A stretch of DNA of 64,000 nucleotides from Ampelomyces quisqualis (GCA_018398575.1 JAGTXZ010000019.1:1736001-1800000), one strand, 5' to 3'; shown: positions 32,981 through 43,542, counted from the stretch's first letter. The notes: generated by a model from the letters alone, not told the origin. A program made the numbers and translations.

Positions 32981-32987
32981 TTGCTAG

Positions 32988-33162
32988 TGTTGGAACAAAT
33001 AGATTGTACGAGCGATCACGTGATCGCTCGGATCACTCGGGTATATAGAGGACACCTGTCATCTCTCATACAATCAGTTATCCTTCACACAACAACCTGT
33101 TTGCTAGCTCAACTTGCTCGTACGCCTGCGGGCGTACGATACCTATACCGAGTCAACCGACA
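32988..33162 (+). repeat. Right (3') LTR, intact
   Basis: Starts TGTTGGAACA and ends CCGACA (TG..CA ends). Contains a perfect 22-bp palindrome at 33009-33030 centred on CACGTG, a TATA-like GTATATAGAG at 33041-33050, and a hairpin at 33118-33139 with 9-bp arms (TCGTACGCC / GGCGTACGA) and a 4-base loop. Confidence 0.88.
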
Positions 33163-33167
33163 GTAAC

Positions 33168-33589
33168 TCTTGTAAGAGAACAACCCTCGCGAGGTACAAA
33201 AGCCATGTCGCACAACCACCACGTTACCATAAGCCTACATCAGGTTTGCTTCTGAAAGACCTGACGGGAATAATGTACAGCAATTTTCCAAGTGTCTTGA
33301 ATAGACAAACTACAATTTTCCTTCTTTTCCAACCTTTGCTACGCACTTGAAAATTCAGACGGCGAGATTCTCTTCCATCGCGAAGCAGTCTGTGGAGTGA
33401 ATGTGCTCTATATGCTTTCAATGTAGCTAGAAGGGCCCAAAATTTCCTCCACGGTGTACACAGTCATGAGAATAGCGGGACTCGCAGCAGGCTCAGCAGA
33501 ACACGCGCCAGTCCAACACCCGCATCAGGTAGAGAGCGACGCATCGGGGTCCATGTTCAATATCCACGACGTCTGTGCGAAATGATAGA
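33168..33589. other. Gene-free interval right of the LTR element
   Basis: Normal base composition returns at once after the right LTR. No convincing coding sequence on either strand. Confidence 0.45.
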
Positions 33590-34378
33590 AGCGCGCTTAG
33601 GGCTATCCAATCGCTTTTTCCAGCCGTCCAGAGTGACAAGTGTCAACTATAGCGAACGCCAGCCAAGCCTGCGCGTCCGCTCTTTTGCCTCGATCTAGGG
33701 TCTCTCTCACCCGCTTCTACAGGTCCTCCCAATACACCTGATCAAATTCATTCGCAAAGCCGTTAGAGACGGGCTAGAAGCGCAGCAGAACCCGGGCGCA
33801 AGCACGACGAACGACGTCAACAGTGTAATTGTCGCGCCAGTAAGCTTCAATCAACCTAACCACGTGGTCCACAACATTTAGGACCTCCTTGGAGTCGATC
33901 ATCTGGTCGAATTGTAGGCGATCCCGTAGCGGGTCAAACAGGAGCTTGGCAGTGATGCTTAGCTTTCCACGGTTATGTGTACTAATGTTGAGGATAGGAC
34001 TAGCATTCTATCCCTAATTGTTGTAGGAGATGTCTCCCCCGTTGGCAATATTGTACACGAGGCCCACCTCTATGGTTTTGAGTATAACGTTGGTTGGCTT
34101 AAAGCGATTGCTGCTGAACACGTTCTTCTGCGCAAAGGCTTCGAGGAATCCGCTCCAAACAAATGGCCTGCGGGTGTTGTAGTACTCAATCGCGAGTAAG
34201 TCAAGGTCAGTGTCGTAGATTGCGTGCATGGGACAAACGACCAGGGATTCATCCCATCTATACACGTTGTTGCTGGAGAACCGCCAACCAGGTGCGATGT
34301 TAAACTCGAACAGGGGCAGCGACTATTGTAGTTTGAGGTTTGCGGGGAAGTCTGGATAGCTGTACGGACCTGAGTCAC
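33590..34378 (-). pseudogene. Unrecognised decayed protein gene
   Basis: One minus-strand frame reads as continuous protein-like sequence broken by several stops: YSYPDFPANLKLQ-stop-SLPLFEFNIAPGWRFSSNN, then VYRWDESLVVCPMHAIYDTDLDLLAIEYYN and FVWSGFLEAFAQKNVF (open 34265-34014), then stops, then KLSITAKLLFDPLRDRLQF, VVDHVVRLIEAYWRDNYTVDVVRR, VLLRF-stop, and EFDQVYWEDL-stop. The stops are mostly TAG where Gln or Trp codons would make sense. I cannot name the family. Hydrophobic and charged residues alternate as in a folded globular protein. It could be the 3' part of the BTB relic immediately upstream on the same strand, or a separate gene. Confidence 0.5.
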
Positions 34379-34891
34379 CGTCTACGCCAACATTCCACGC
34401 AGGCAAAGGAAGGAAGTCCGCTATGACGAGGAGAATGAGCTCTGGAGGTAATTAATGTGGCTGTAGCACAACGCCAAAGCAACAGCTGGCGGATAGCAAG
34501 CTGCTTCGCAAGGCTCAGCGTAATGGTTGCTAGCAGCAAGCGCACGCAATTGTTGATAAGCCTAGCAAGTAGAAGCCCCCAGAGTTCAATTGCCACATTT
34601 GTCTCGCGAGAGAGCGCCATTTGAATTATGTCAACGACTCGTTCGGACATGTCCGCCTTCGTAGACCCAGCAGAAGGCGCGGATAAGCTAGCAGCGACAG
34701 GCGGAGCAGAAGGCGCGGACGAGCTGGCGGCGACGACATTGCGGAATCGCTGGGACCCGTTCTCGGTGGCCTTGGAGACGAGGCGCGCATCGACGGCCAG
34801 CTCGCCAAACGATCACCGCCAGAGTCGCGCGCCAACAGACCTGACTAGGTAGTGACACCAAGCCTCCCGAGGACAACGAGGACACCGAGGA

Positions 34892-35338
34892 CTACCGCAC
34901 CTCCCCGTCTCCCGCCTCAAAGCGATACATGAAGTCGATGAAGGCGGAGAAGGCGATAGGATCCTCATCGGGGAAGGCAAGGCCACGGCGGCGCATGTTG
35001 CGGTCGGCATCTTGTAGCCTTGAGGACGTCAGTCGAGGTCATCCAGACGATGTCAAAGATAATGAGAGTTTCCATTCCACCTCGGTGCTGTATTAAGTGT
35101 CTCTTGCTGCTGGTCCATATGTTGTTTTGCTACAGCATGATGTGACAGATGAATGGAATAGAAGTACTTACTGGTCTCTGAACCACCCTGAGGCGTTCCA
35201 GAGGAGGACTGCAGGTACTTGCCACACGTGCATGTTGGCTTCTTGACCAACTCTCACAGTGACCTTCTGCGCCTTCGGCCCAACGCTGATGGGTACTTGT
35301 ATGTAGGGCGCACGGCATAGTATATTAGAGCTGGTCAT
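34892..35338 (-). pseudogene. Third BTB/POZ relic, minus strand
   Basis: Exon 1 (35338-35172) reads MTSSNILCRAPYIQVPISVG, then KVTVRVGQEANMHVWQVPAVLLWNASGWFRD, the start of a BTB domain, and stops at a good GTAAGT donor. After a stretch with no fully open frame, a downstream segment gives DADRNMRRRGLAFPDEDPIAFSAFIDFMYRFEAGDGEV, the BTB core strand-helix unit (FPDEDPIAF), then TAG at 34892-34894. No splice choice I tried keeps the frame through the middle, so I treat it as broken. A following frame (34,850-34,630) carries an Ala/Ser/Pro-rich linker and MSERVVDIIQMALSRE, possibly part of the same gene. Confidence 0.55.
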
Positions 35339-35878
35339 TGCGTAGGTTGGTCGTGTTGTATAGGGTGGTATGTGTGGATGATTCCCTGTGTTAGGAAAGT
35401 ACAAATTGGTCGAGTAGGCTAGATATTCTAAACAAAGCAGGGAAAGCAGATTTTATAACTGTGTGTGGTATATAGTTGATCCGAGCCGCTCCAGCCGGAG
35501 GTGAAAGCCACGGTGAAGGAGAGTTGGGCAGGGAAAAAGCCGTCGGGAATTTATACGTCACCAACGATTTGTGGAGAACAAGCGCGTTACCACGCGGAAG
35601 GGAAAAATGACAGGACTCAATGACATTCACTTGGTCACGAACTACAGCGCAAATGGTTTCACCGCACGAGCGCGGCCTAACGACAGGTGTTTTTGAGAAG
35701 CTCTCTATGAGCCCCGCACAGCTAGGTCAAATGAATCCCTATCTCTTGAATTTCGTCCCAGTTGTTGAGACCAGGCGTCTCTCGAACTGGCTCGGTTCTC
35801 AGCCATCATTTCTTTAGCCTCCGCAAACCCCTTCTCCAAAATCTGTGAGGCACCTCCATGATCAACACCCATATTACT
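35339..35878. other. Gene-free interval
   Basis: Lies between two minus-strand BTB relics: upstream of the third and downstream of the fourth. Only short ORFs; probably promoter remains. Confidence 0.4.
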
Positions 35879-36877
35879 CTAGTCATCTTGAGAGACGGGC
35901 TCCGGGCAACGCTGCGACAGGTCAGCGCAGAGTATAATCGGGTTGAAAATGCTGACTCACCCTCCAGCTATGTCCCATGTTACCACAATTCGTACACTGG
36001 ACTCTGCTCCAGTCTCTTGGTTTGGGACAGTTGCGTGATATATGGCCCAGCTAATCGAAGTTCCAGCAGATCTCGTTTGGACCCCGACCAGGCGGTGGAC
36101 GTTGATTGACGACATGATTGGCCCTATTGTTGGAATTCTGGCTGTTATAATCAACAGCATCATCGATGAACTCATCCCTATGAAGTCGTTAGCAAATTGT
36201 ACTGAGCAAGAATACAGCGCGTCACAACATACACGAGCGCAAAGGTAGGATAAGATTGGAGACGGGGATGCTCGTGGTACCTCTCGCAGAATCCCGCTTT
36301 CTTCTCTGCAGCCCATAATGTTTTACCGGTCATAAGGAACCTCGAGGAGCTTCCAAGCACAGTTTGTTGATCACGACAAGCTTCCATGATGTCGCCAAGG
36401 AACTCTTTCGGCAGATGATCGATCCATGAGCGGAAAACCATGAAGTTATGAGTCTCAAAGAGGAGGTCGACATGAATCTTTCGTAGAGAAGATGACTGAG
36501 AAGTTTTCTGGTAGATCAAACTTGGGACTTCGTTTTAGACGACCCATTCGTTGAGGGTTCGAAGCAGATAACTAGATTGAGATTTATCTTTGAGCTCCTG
36601 TACCATGTAGGTATCGGCAAAGACGTAAACATCGACGCTTTCGTTGGACGTAAGTTCAGCATCGCCTTGTGCAGTAAGCTCACCAGAAAACACCTGTCAC
36701 CCAATCATAGAAAATCTGGAAGGCTTCGACTTTCTCGTGGCGTAAGCTGTGGGTATCGCTATCCTTCAGCGGGCCCGCGAGTAGGCGCTTGAACAGGTTC
36801 GAATGGTGTGAGAGAAGGCCGCGATACACCTTGAAGGTTCTAGCATTGTCTTCATCACCTACTGTGATCTTAATCAT
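35879..36877 (-). pseudogene. BTB/POZ plus double CCHC zinc-knuckle gene, disrupted
   Basis: From ATG 36877: MIKITVGDEDNARTFKVY, HHSNLFKRLLAGP, then FQIFYDWVTGVF (BTB). A frameshift near 36,690 is needed to continue into SGELTAQGDAELTSNESVD, VYVFADTYMVQELKD; then TAA, then NEVPS, SSSLRKIHVDLLFE, LPKEFLGDIMEACRD and ERYHEHPRL. A 55-bp intron (GTATGT, GCTAAC branch, CATAG) joins to DEFIDDAVDYNSQ, RPPPGRGPNEI and the first knuckle CWNFD-stop-LGHISRNC, where the second Cys is Phe. The second knuckle is CTNCGNMGHSWRRC (C-X2-C-X4-H-X4-C), rebuilt perfectly across another intron, ending PVSQDD. So: one frameshift, TAA, TAG and one lost Cys. A possible 5' exon (IPCYYKFPIAPR, about 36,955-37,000) joins in frame through a 60-bp intron. 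Confidence 0.65.
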
Positions 36878-37517
36878 GCTTCGGAAGGCATCCCTACGAT
36901 TGTCAGCACAAGGTCACAGCCGGAGGTAAAACGTTTTACCAGGTTGTAGCTCACCGAGGCGCTATCGGGAACTTGTAGTAGCACGGAATGGTTTCCTCAA
37001 TCGGTACTGTTCTCCCAGTGCGCGGCGCGTGTCCGAAGTACGCGTCGCTCGTGTCCGGAGAGGATGGAAGGAGGGAGGGGGGGAATTGCAGTCGAACCGA
37101 TTACTCTCATGAATTGAATGATCAAGATGAGGTCAAAGAACGTCAAAGCAGAGGTGTCGCGTCGCAAAAAGAAAAATGTGAGCGTGTGGATGACGCTAGC
37201 ACTTTTGGCCGTCAATGAGGTAAGAGCGTGCTCGCAGCTGACCGAAAGTGTGGGGTGATGGAAAGTAAGAAATGAACTGGATCCCACGGCTGTATATAAC
37301 ATATCTCATATAATCTGCCAGCTGATGTTATTCCACATCGCGCCCTGCCCGCAGCCACATATACCCCGAACCATAGAACTACAAAGCGCTGGCATTATCT
37401 TTGGTTGAACAGCAGGCCCCCGCTCCCAAAACGCCTTCGAAATCCATAGGAATGATGCAGAGGTATCAGACAGTGAAGAGACGCGTGAAAGATGAAGTGA
37501 AACAAAGGAAAGACCGG
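36878..37517. other. Interval with possible 5' exon of the BTB-knuckle relic
   Basis: Minus-strand frame from about 37,080 to 36,957 reads in phase into the relic through a GTGAGC..ATCGTAG intron. Beyond that nothing is seen up to the stop of the Unc13-like gene. Confidence 0.4.
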
Positions 37518-40500
37518 TTACCGCCTAGGCACACCGCCTACGCTCATGTTACCCGTCATGCGGCCCCCACCAGCGTTTAGACTCTGGCGCACAATAGCTT
37601 CTGCGGCCTGCGCAGCGGCAAGACGTTCCTGTCTGTATGTCAGCGAAGCTCTCTTAAGGTCGTGGAAAATCATAGTACGCACCTTTTGCCTGCTTCGATC
37701 CTTCAAGTACCTCTCCGCCTCAGGCCTCATTCGCAATATTCTCAAAATCATGTCATCATTGGGCTCGGCTTGTGCTTCCTTCCTCTTCTCCTCCTTCGCC
37801 TTCTTCATCGTACCCAGGTTCTTGGACAGCATGATGGTCTTGTGCTTGCGTGTAGGCATACCGACGAGACCTGCAGCGCCACCAAATTGGTGGCCCAAAT
37901 TAGCTGGTGCAGACATCCTATTCATTCGCGCATTCCGCTCCTGAGCTCTGCGTGCGCTGGCCGCAGCCATAGACTCAGATGTACGAATCAAGTCCTCGGT
38001 GTACTCGAAGTAGAAGAAGTTCAGATTTTGCAGCTCGTGGTACTTTGGCGACTTGAGCACGTCCACAGGAACACCGTCGACATTACCATCCTCATCGGCA
38101 GCATTGAAGAACTCGAACAGCATCTTGAGCCACTTGAAGACAATGTCGAGCTCCTGCTGTGTCAATGGCCGCTGTTGTGACACCTTGTCGGAGAGTGGAG
38201 GAACAAGCAACGACTCTATCGTTGCCAATGCTTCTTTCCATAGTCGTGTCATAACCATGATCATTGCCGCATCTGTCAGCGTCTGCTTCATGATTGCGAA
38301 GTTATCGTCAAAGTAGCTGAAGAGTGGGACCAGTGCCTGAGATATGTCTTGTGGCGTGGGTCCTTGAGCGACTGATTGTGGTCGAGCGGCTCGGAAGTAG
38401 CTCGTTACAGACGATACAGAGATGCCCTTATTGAGCAGAGCCCTTAGTGTTCGCCGAGAAAGAATATCGTTGATGACAGTAGAAAGCTAATCATGTAAGC
38501 CATAAGGTAGCTAAATGTGAAGATGTACTTACTTTATCCGTGATCTTGCGTGTCATGTCGCGCTCGGTCCTCTTAAGTGTCCTGAACGACTTGCCAAAAT
38601 AGAATTGAATATCGTCTCGTTCTCCCTCCATACTCACACGTAGCAATAGTCGACCTTGAGTGTCAAGATCCAACCAGTACTCGCGTGGCATGTAGTCTCT
38701 GAAATGGGAGGGATCCAGCTTGAGCGAGGTACGGCCAACGCAATCATGGTCACCTAAAGCATCCCAATCCCAGATCGTAGCAACGATGTTGAGCGGGCCA
38801 TTGGTGGTGATGTCGATTGTCTCGTCCCATCGAGGATTGAGATTGCCATAGATAACTCGTGTCTTCGCTAGTCGCTTCTGGTACTCATCGCCGAGAACAA
38901 CGTAGGGATCACTAAGCCCGTTCATGTCGCAGGCTTTGAGATCTTCCGCTTCAATGATCTTAATCGTGAAGACATAGTTGTTGTTTCGAATGCGCTGTGT
39001 CGGCGGCGGGGCACGCTTCTGGATGACTTCTGCGCAAGCGTCTACACCGATTTCGTGCTCTAGCTTGTCCAGCTGATGCATGGCGTACTCGATGTTGTTC
39101 AACTTGACGAGAGACTGTGGTGGTTAGATCCGTACGCTCCCTTCAAGCGATGAAACTCACCTCAGGGTAGAATTGAAATGGCTCGACCTTCTCTCTCTGA
39201 GTGTAGAGATCTTTGGCCATAGAGATCCACTTCTCTTGCCTTGTTTGGCGAGCAGCGGCCTCTTGCTCGGGCGTCATACGATCCATTTCCCTACCAAACT
39301 TCTGCTCCACCAGCTCGCAGTATCGAGCGAGAGCAATACCGATGGATTTGGACACAGCGGTCATGAATTTGGCGTACTGGAAGTCATCGTCCCAATTCAA
39401 TGCAACAATCTGCTCGATACTTTGGTTGAATGACCGGAATATGTCGACCACCGAGACACTGTGGCGTTCGTCATTATCAGGAACGGGGTTCTGCGACTCG
39501 ATTTGAAATTGATCCGCCTTGAATGCATTCTCTACCCAGCCTATTAGGTTCGAATCAGTCATCTCGATCCATCGCCAGACGAACTCCTGGAGAAGGTCCT
39601 CAATCTTAAATGCAAAGCGTCGGTTTGGCAAAGCATCGCTGTGTATGCGACGAATCTCAACAAGTTCTTTGTAAAGATCAAATCCATCCTGCACCGGCAC
39701 GATTTCATTCTTGCTCCGTGCTACTTCCATGATGCGAGCTACCAGATCACGCGCATCTGCGGCATACGCAGGAAAAATCTCTTCGACGAGACACATCATG
39801 GGACTGACACCCATGACCTCTGGATTCTTGCGGTAGCGCTTTTGAATCTTTTCGCACAGTTTGACCACTGCTCGTCCCAGCTCGATGACGTGGTAGAATT
39901 CCCATTCCTCTTTGGTCTCTGGAATATGCTTCGCCAGAAGCTCACCGTACACGTCAGCCGCCTTTTGCTTCAGCGCGGTTTTGAGCTGTTCCGCATATTG
40001 ATCCAGGTCTTCAGGTGTTCCAGTGAAACCCGGATCATCGTAGATGTGATTTTCTAAGATGTACATGATAGGTCCAACTGCAGGAGCCTTGTTGTCGAAC
40101 ACGTGCATCAGTAGCTCAAAGAGCTCGCGCAATAGTGCGTCGTTCAGCGAATGCAGAATTTGCTGATTGAGCGCATAGTCGTGAACAGTCCACCTCGACC
40201 GATCGAACAAAGCATCCTGTACCGGTACATGGCTCATGCGGTGAGACTTCTTGTCGGTTGGAGGTGGCGGCGGCTCCTTGATGTAGTTGAAAGTGGTATC
40301 GAGTGTATCCATGTCAATCTCCTGATTGATGTACTTTTCTCGGACTACATCAAGCAAGAGGATGAGCCGAGAGGAAGGCGGCAATCTCCATCTTACAGCT
40401 ATTTCATTCAAGAGTTCTGCAGAGTGCTTCGATAATAGCTTCATAGATGGTGTGTCGCTAGTCGCTTCACTGGCTTGAAGCTCGGCATCAGCCAGGTCAT

Positions 40501-41761
40501 ATGCGAGTGCTTCTTTGATAATGGCACGGTAGTATGTGCGTGGGTCTGATGGAATGAACGTGTATGATGCGCCATCATCCGCTCCATTATCTCGGATATT
40601 GAAGCCGCTCATATCAACTGGCTGGTCAATGACGTACGAGGAGCCATTCTCGGATATTGGCGAAGCAGCATAGCCAAGGTCTACTGAAGAATTCGGTTTG
40701 AATTGTGGTACGGAGCCACCTGGCGCGCTTTTCGCAAGCTCCGGGTTGGACTGGAGGATGGCCAAAATCATTTGAGAGATGTCAGGAGCCTCTTGGTGTT
40801 TCCAGGCTTCATACGCTTCTTCCAGATCGAAGTCATCGCTGTTCAAAGTCTTTTTTGTCATGAGGCTCAGATGAGCCTGGTATGTTTTCAGGTCTTGCAA
40901 TGCTGCCTTCTCGGTCCAGACAGACTTGTATCTGTTGATATCCGCCTGTACGTCGGAATATGATATTGAAAATATGCGCGACACAGTTAATACAAGCGGC
41001 ATGTCTTTGACTTCGTACGTTCGAGGCACCTCGACTTCGATGGTAGTGCCACCTTGGCTGCCATTGCGCTGGTCGCCTGTTGCCAGGTCTTGATCATGCA
41101 CCAGTAGCTTCTTCTCCATGGTTGCCAGCCGGTGAGCGAGTTCTGGCCGGTCCCTTGTCCAGTCATTGTCTTTGAGCGTGGAGCTGATTAGCCTGATGAA
41201 GAGCGCCACGTGGCGATCGACCATGAGCTTCCAGCCGTCGTCTGTCTGCAGCTTTCCCTTTTGCAACTCTTTGGTAGCATTTGAGAAGAAGATCAGCAGC
41301 AGATCTTCCACTCGCCTGTCCTTGTCCATGTTCTTCCGAAAGCGCGGGTCCTTGAACTCGTTGAGAAAGACGGCAAAGGTGCGCTTCACAGTGGCGTCCT
41401 TGTACTCGGGCATTCTCTCCGTGCCCATGAGCACTTTGGTTATGCGCTTGTCCAGCTCGCCCATGAAGCCATGTGGAAAGCGCGTGCTCTTGGAGTCGCG
41501 GACCAGGGAGATGTCCTTGACGAGATCCGTCACCGACGTCGACGACCGCTGGACGGCCTTGGGTGCTGCTGGCACGTGCTGGACTCGTTTTTGGCGCGGC
41601 TGGAGGAGGTAGGCGAGGTATGCCACTCGGAGGGCGTATAGATAAGCATCTTGCGCGGCGACGGTGCGCTTGTTGCGTGCGTTGGCCGAGCTATGGCGCT
41701 GCAGGCGGTCTCGTGTCTGGAGGCTGTTGATCCTGCGATTGCTGCCCCGCGATGTGTCCAT
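37518..41761 (-). CDS. Fungal Unc13/Munc13-like protein (MHD1-C2-MHD2)
   Basis: Large protein of about 1,365 aa that, by family, bridges membranes and SNARE/Rho-type regulation in exocytosis or septation. Model: complement(join(37518..37628,37683..38486,38533..39114,39161..41761)), introns of 46, 46 and 54 bp. The last intron (37629-37682, GTGCGT..ACAG) is in frame and without stop, so retention would add 18 residues; I prefer splicing because it has a CTGAC branch site. MHD1-type helical region is in exon 1; a C2 domain follows at about residues 905-1,010 (YVFTIKIIEAEDLKACDMNGLSDPYVVLG, with Asp residues for Ca2+); MHD2 lies at about 1,060-1,250. The start is the ATG at 41761 (MDTSRGSNRR); the open frame upstream lacks an ATG. 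Confidence 0.9.
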
Positions 41762-42612
41762 GGCCAAGATGGGGTTTCGGGGGGGTTCAAGGAAGGGCGT
41801 GGAGGGGGGGTTGCGAGCGCAGTCGGGCGCATGTCCAGGTGGGCGGGCGAGAGAGGCGTGCGTTCAGGTCGTGGTGGGGCCGTTCCTTCTCTTGCAAGCT
41901 GGCCTGCCCACGGCGATTTCTTCTTTTATGCCTCGAACTTTTGGGTCGATGTCTGCACGCCCCCAGAACGGCAGCGGGCAGCGGGCAGCGGGCAGCGAGA
42001 CAGTTGTGGCGGTGGCTCCACCAGAGGTGCGTCACACGTTGGGAGTGGAGTGGAGTGGCACTGGGTGGTACTAGGTAGATCTATTGGGCTGACTGCCCCG
42101 ACTTCCGCTCATGAAACAGCGCTTTGATTGTCAATTTGTTAGCCACGACGCCCGGGCGAAGCACTCGGCGGCGGCACCACGACAACAGGGCAATGCTGGC
42201 TGCGGGCCGAGTCACATGCTTTCTCCATGACTCCGTGTTCGTGTGCAAGTTGACGTCGTAGTTCCATTCCAGGAGCGGGTCTTGTGCATCTTGCCTTCCT
42301 CTACTCCCCATACGACGCGGCTGCCTCCAAATCTGGCAGGCTCCCATGTCTGGTACCGAACGAACGCACCTGGGCTACTAGGCCGTCACACGTGTGGGCG
42401 CAGCGAGAATGACCTCCTCCCTCCCGGATACACGACGACATTGCTGCAACCTGTATCCCCCACGGCACTTTTACACAGCAGAATCACACATTCGCAACCC
42501 CCACCACCAGGCTACAGACGGTCTCCACCACGCGCCTCCCGCACGCGACAAACTAGTGTCTAGTACCCGAGACCAGTCTCACATCGGCGACTGCGCCCCA
42601 TCAGCCTTCATC
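41762..42612. promoter_or_regulatory. Divergent promoter region, Unc13-like and bHLH genes
   Basis: 850 bases between outward-facing genes. It contains G-rich runs near 41,775-41,815 and a GCAGCGGGCAGCGGGCAGCG triplet repeat at about 41,975-41,998. Frames are open on all three plus frames because the DNA is GC-rich, but no domain is present. Confidence 0.45.
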
Positions 42613-42984
42613 ATGGCAGGCTCACAAAGCCCCCCCAACGCTGCCGACCGCCCACGCCTCACCGAAGCGCAGAAGAAGGAGAACCACATCCGCTCTGAGC
42701 AGAAACGACGAGAGGCGATCCGCGAGGGCTTCGACAGGCTTGCATCCATCGTGCCGGGTATGGAAGGACAAGGTCGCAGCGAGGCCGTGGTCCTAGACGC
42801 CACGGTAAAATACCTGAGGGAACAAATCGTGGAGCGGAACCGCATCATCGCAGACGCTCAGGCACGAGGCGTTGACACGTCGGGATGGGAGCTGTCGGAC
42901 CAAACGCTACAAGCTTGCGAAGCCCAGCTGAAGCGCGTCAAGGAGGAAGAACAGCAGGGCAACGGCATGCCGGCTAAGGACTAG
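42613..42984 (+). CDS. Small bHLH transcription factor (Ino4-like)
   Basis: Single-exon nuclear DNA-binding protein of 123 aa. Residues about 14-72 are a bHLH: basic region KKENHIRSEQKRREAIREGF (His-Glu-Arg-type E-box contacts H, E and RR), helix 1, loop with a GMEGQGRSE stretch, and helix 2 SEAVVLDATVKYLREQI. A leucine-zipper-like extension follows (QTLQACEAQLKRV). Size and the KKENHIRSEQKRR basic region resemble yeast Ino4 and related fungal bHLH partners, which act as heterodimers on phospholipid genes; that role is inferred. ATG at 42613 was chosen because the open frame further upstream is Pro/His-rich and has no domain. Confidence 0.85.
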   Translation: MAGSQSPPNAADRPRLTEAQKKENHIRSEQKRREAIREGFDRLASIVPGMEGQGRSEAVVLDATVKYLREQIVERNRIIADAQARGVDTSGWELSDQTLQACEAQLKRVKEEEQQGNGMPAKD

Positions 42985-43542
42985 ATGTCCAGCTTGACAG
43001 TGACACTCTGCGGAGAAGATTTTCTCAAGCGATCAGTGGTGGATATGAAGCAATTGGAGGCGTACGGTTGCCACAATCGAACCGAGGCATCGAGTGTGAG
43101 AGGTTAGGCGCTTGCGAGCATCATGTCGTGGAAAGACTTCGAAGCCTTGCGGAACAAAGACATGGTCTATCTCGACCAGCATTCTTGTGGGCAAGACTGC
43201 GATGGAGACTGCAACAGTGAGCTTGCGCTGGTATGGATACTTTACTGAGACACAATCCTTGGTGGACACGGTCAGGCATCACACGCGCAATTTCTAATCG
43301 ACGCACATTGCTACCTCGATCACACGCTGTCGATTTTCTGCATCAAACTCAGAAATCGTTCATAGGCCCATACACTCCTCCATGTTCTGTGCCGCGGTGT
43401 CCATTCCCGTGCCGTGAACATTCACCCCCGCACAGACCCCGGCTTATCGATAAGCCTCACAAAAATCACACCTGCACTTTCACATGCCACCACCACTCCA
43501 AGTCACTTACCTATTCCAGCGACACTGACGTACTGAGAAGTC
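42985..43542. other. Gene-free interval
   Basis: Between bHLH and HPM1 genes, same strand. No ORF with recognisable features. Likely the HPM1 promoter. Confidence 0.45.

Larger units (their letters stand above)
31883..33167 (+). mobile_element. Short LTR retroelement with GTAAC target-site duplication
   Basis: LTRs at 31888-32062 and 32988-33162 align over 175 positions without a gap; both begin TGTT and the right one ends GACA (TATA-mutated in the left). GTAAC precedes the left LTR (31883-31887) and follows the right LTR (33163-33167), the 5-bp duplication expected from one integration. The 925-bp interior is too short for gag-pol and shows no reverse transcriptase or integrase frame. A purine-rich tract (about 32,935-32,980) lies just before the right LTR, as a polypurine tract should, which orients the element on the plus strand. 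It may be a TRIM-like non-autonomous element or an internal deletion derivative. A primer-binding site is not recognisable, possibly because of mutation. Confidence 0.85.
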
